In this document: positions 4,571 to 6,672 of the stretch, in pieces
Layout: every line of letters starts with the position of its first letter
How positions within the stretch are numbered: position 1 is the first letter of the stretch
Origin: Leptolinea sp.
Lineage (GTDB): Bacteria > Chloroflexota > Anaerolineae > Anaerolineales > Anaerolineaceae
Assembly (NCBI GenBank): GCA_022837205.1
Contig: JALHEL010000204.1
Coordinates: forward strand, 1 to 6,672
Direction of reading: 5' to 3'
DNA length: 6,672 bases
Program-made: the position numbers and the translations under genes
Notes under the pieces: generated by a model
The model's database searches: none
The model's input: only the letters and a program-made list of their open reading frames with translations
What the model was told of the DNA's origin: nothing

Positions 4571-6106
4571 TCAAGCCCGGATCACACGAACTTCATAAGG
4601 CTGGAACAGCAGCAGATCTTGAATTTCATCCATATTCGAAAGCACGACTTTACCGTTCTCAAAAAAATCCGAGGAATCCAAAAAAGCATTTTCCCCGCTC
4701 ATATTCGCGAAAACCAACCATCTTTCTGCGCTATATGTCCGTACATAAGCAAAGATTCGGGGATGCTCATGCAGAATTTCGGTATAATCGCCGTAAATCA
4801 ACGCGTCATGACTGTTCCTTAATGCGATCAGGCTCCGATAAAAATGAAGGATCGATTGATCATCTTCCATCGCATTCCGCACATTAATGTTTCGATAGTT
4901 TGGATTGATACGGATCCAAGGTTTGCCGGTTGTGAATCCGCCGTTTTCCGAAGAATCCCATTGCATGGGAGTTCTGGAGTTGTCCCTTCCCTTAATCAGG
5001 ATACTTTCCCAGGCGCATTTCGGATCTCCGCCTTTTTCGGAAAGTTTATAAAAATTGATGCTTTCGATATCTCTGAGCTCGGAAATATCAGAAAAGGGCA
5101 TGTTGGTCATTCCGATTTCCTCTCCCTGATAAATAAAGGGAGTCCCCTTCAAAAGGTACATTAATGCAGCCAGCATTTTAGCGGATCGAACCCGATATAT
5201 TTCCGAAGCACAACTACCGAATCGCGAAACGGGCCGCGGTTGGTCATGGTTACTCCAATATAAGCTGTTCCACCCGTCTTTCAACGCTTCCTGCCAACCG
5301 GTGATAATCGCCTTAAAATCAGCAATTTTCCACGGGACGACCTCCCATTTTCCGCTCTCTCCGCTGTCAATATCCATCAGATCAAATTGGAAAAGCATAT
5401 CCAATTCGTGATTTTTCGGATCGACATAATCCATGGCAATCTGTTTCGTTACAAAGGGTGTCTCGCCCACACACATGCAATCCCGACCGTCAAAACAGGT
5501 TTTCCGCATTTCCTTTAAATAATCATGAACTTTCGGCTGATTTGCAAAACAATCGTCCGCCATGACATATCCTTGAGCATTCGGCTTTTTATCGCTGTCA
5601 GGTAATCCGGGCTTTTTGGCGATGAGATTGATTACATCCATCCGAAAACCGTCAATTCCCTTATCAAACCAACGGTTCATCATGGCAAAGACCTCATTTC
5701 TCACCTTTTGGTTCTCCCAATTCAGATCCGGTTGCTTTTCGGAAAACAAATGTAAATACCATTCATCTGTCGCGGCATCATATTTCCAAGCCGACGGAGT
5801 GAAGAAAGACGCCCAGTTATTCGGTTCTTTCCCGTTTCGTCCCGGACGCCAAATGTAGTAATCCCGATATGGATTATTACCGAATTCATCCATAATTTTT
5901 TCATAATTCCGGATGTCATACCCCATATCATCATTCGGGGAATCATAAACCGGGTTCAGCCAGACTGCTCCGACTCCCAACCACTTCAGATAGTCCAACT
6001 TCTCCGTTATTCCGTTCAGATCTCCGATCCCGTCTCCATTACTGTCCTTAAAACTACGGGGATAAATTTGATAAAACACGCATTCTTTCCACCAAGATTT
6101 TCTCAT
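4571..6106 (-). CDS. GH13 oligo-1,6-glucosidase / alpha-glucosidase-like protein lacking conserved region I
   Basis: The family hydrolyses alpha-glucosidic bonds of short maltodextrins, isomalto-oligosaccharides or sucrose-type sugars in the cytoplasm; there is no signal peptide. Seen in 511 residues: WWKECVFYQIYPRSF, the calcium-site motif DSNGDGIGDLNGI (21-33), region II GFRMDVIN with nucleophile Asp157, region III VGET with acid/base Glu215, and region IV NHDQPR with His287 and Asp288. GTPFIYQGEEIGM and NSRTPMQWD are also present. After KIMDEFGN (70-77) the protein jumps to NPYRDYYIWRPG, which in relatives follows some 42 residues later. The missing part holds barrel strand 3 and region I (DLVVNH), including a His that contacts substrate. 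Relatives have about 555-560 residues, which fits this loss. The frame is kept, but activity is doubtful. ATG overlaps the regulator stop (ATGA), with AGGA at 6114-6117 as ribosome binding site. Confidence 0.9.
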   Translation of the reverse strand: MRKSWWKECVFYQIYPRSFKDSNGDGIGDLNGITEKLDYLKWLGVGAVWLNPVYDSPNDDMGYDIRNYEKIMDEFGNNPYRDYYIWRPGRNGKEPNNWASFFTPSAWKYDAATDEWYLHLFSEKQPDLNWENQKVRNEVFAMMNRWFDKGIDGFRMDVINLIAKKPGLPDSDKKPNAQGYVMADDCFANQPKVHDYLKEMRKTCFDGRDCMCVGETPFVTKQIAMDYVDPKNHELDMLFQFDLMDIDSGESGKWEVVPWKIADFKAIITGWQEALKDGWNSLYWSNHDQPRPVSRFGSCASEIYRVRSAKMLAALMYLLKGTPFIYQGEEIGMTNMPFSDISELRDIESINFYKLSEKGGDPKCAWESILIKGRDNSRTPMQWDSSENGGFTTGKPWIRINPNYRNINVRNAMEDDQSILHFYRSLIALRNSHDALIYGDYTEILHEHPRIFAYVRTYSAERWLVFANMSGENAFLDSSDFFENGKVVLSNMDEIQDLLLFQPYEVRVIRA

Positions 6107-6672
6107 GATATTGTCCTGACCGATTCCCTTTCCACGATAGAAACCGGAAGGGAGATCTCTTGTTTACCGATATTCGGATTTTTAATATGATTCAAAACCA
6201 ACTCCACAGCCGTTTTCCCTTTTTGGTAAATATCCTGTCCGACAGTGGTCAGCCCGGGGACGCAAAACTCAGCAATTTCCAGGTTATCAAATCCCATCAC
6301 GGAAATTTGTTCCGGAACAACACGCTCATTTTTGTTGAGCTCTTTAATGACACCCAAAGCCAGTACATCCGCCGTACAGAAAACAGCGGTAACGTCCGTC
6401 GAATTCTTAACGGTTTGAGCAAGATGCATACCGGCATGAAAATTGATCTGATCGGTAAGCACATAATCTTTGCAGATCGGGATCCCGTATTCTTTTAATG
6501 CATCATAATAACCCGCCAGACGCTGCCGATTGACACTGCTTTCACGCAAAGCACCGGAAAGAAAAGCGATTTTCCGATGCCCATGTTCGATCAAATAACG
6601 AGTGGCAATGTATCCGCCGTATCGATCGTTGATTTTGATTGTATGAAAATGATGATCATCCACGTAACTGTC
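6103..6672 (-). CDS. LacI/GalR-family transcriptional regulator, ligand-binding domain (truncated by window edge)
   Basis: The last 189 residues are present; the frame is open to the window edge (DSYVDDHH...), so the apparent GTG at 6663 is not a start. The N-terminal helix-turn-helix and hinge are outside. Motifs of the periplasmic-binding-protein-like fold: DRYGGYIATRYLIEHGHRKIAFLSG, a run reading DVTAVFCTADVLALGVIKEL, then VMGFDNLEIAEF and PGLTTVGQDIYQKGKTAVELVLNHI. Known: these proteins bind DNA operators and release or bind them when a sugar binds. The 4-base overlap with the GH13 gene (ATGA) makes translational coupling likely and suggests that the regulator controls its own operon and responds to an alpha-glucoside. 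The exact ligand cannot be read from this fragment. No operator is visible because the promoter lies off the window. Confidence 0.92.
   Translation of the reverse strand, partial: DSYVDDHHFHTIKINDRYGGYIATRYLIEHGHRKIAFLSGALRESSVNRQRLAGYYDALKEYGIPICKDYVLTDQINFHAGMHLAQTVKNSTDVTAVFCTADVLALGVIKELNKNERVVPEQISVMGFDNLEIAEFCVPGLTTVGQDIYQKGKTAVELVLNHIKNPNIGKQEISLPVSIVERESVRTIS
6114..6117 (-). promoter_or_regulatory. Ribosome binding site of the GH13 gene, inside the regulator's coding end
   Basis: AGGA on the minus strand lies seven bases before the GH13 ATG (6106) and within the last codons of the LacI-type gene. Its place supports ATG 6106 as the start and fits ribosomes re-initiating after the TGA at 6105-6103. 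Confidence 0.6.

Noticed and set aside
1..6672. CRISPR array, tRNA or rRNA gene, insertion sequence, phage gene or known defence system
   Set aside because: I saw no regularly spaced repeats, cloverleaf or rRNA-like sequence, transposase motif or terminal inverted repeats. The genes are housekeeping, sugar-use and cell-surface types.

Overview
The window looks like chromosomal DNA of a bacterium, most likely a member of the Chloroflexota (class Anaerolineae or close relatives). This placement is an inference. It rests on the combination of a lipoprotein with a next-to-BRCA1-type Ig-like domain, secreted papain-fold C39-like peptidases, and a RecA carrying the variant FIDMEHALDP. No single gene here proves the taxonomy. 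Gene density is high and intergenic gaps are short.

Layout from left to right. (1) 1-299, minus: N-terminal part of a TrmA/RlmD-type rRNA uracil methyltransferase, cut by the window edge. (2) 330-337: a palindromic ATTATAAT that could serve as overlapping -10 boxes for divergent transcription. (3) 346-1188, plus: a lipoprotein with an intact C39-like Cys/His/Asp triad. (4) 1185-2721, minus: a secreted protein with two C39-like domains in tandem. It is split into two frames by one extra base near a run of five T (1998-2002). Its first domain has lost the catalytic Cys and His, while its second keeps the triad. (5) 2753-3301, minus: an NBR1-type Ig-like lipoprotein 31 bases upstream of the tandem protein, probably in the same operon. 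(6) 3340-3374: intrinsic terminator of recA. (7) 3385-4479, minus: full-length recA with a strong ribosome binding site. It has a sigma70-like promoter and a Gram-positive-type LexA (SOS) box between -35 and -10. (8) 4571-6106, minus: a GH13 oligo-1,6-glucosidase-like gene with an in-frame loss of about 42 codons that removes conserved region I. (9) 6103-6672, minus: the ligand-binding domain of a LacI/GalR regulator, cut by the right edge and overlapping the glucosidase start by ATGA.

Three functional groups are visible. The first is a cell-surface group: two C39-like proteins and one Ig-like lipoprotein, all exported, with no partner that reveals the substrate. The second is the SOS gene recA with its own control region. 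The third is a translationally coupled regulator-glucosidase pair of a sugar regulon. The points most worth checking are the dead-plus-live C39 tandem, its frameshift, and the GH13 gene lacking a core segment. The last two could be real mutations or assembly errors, and the sequence alone cannot decide.
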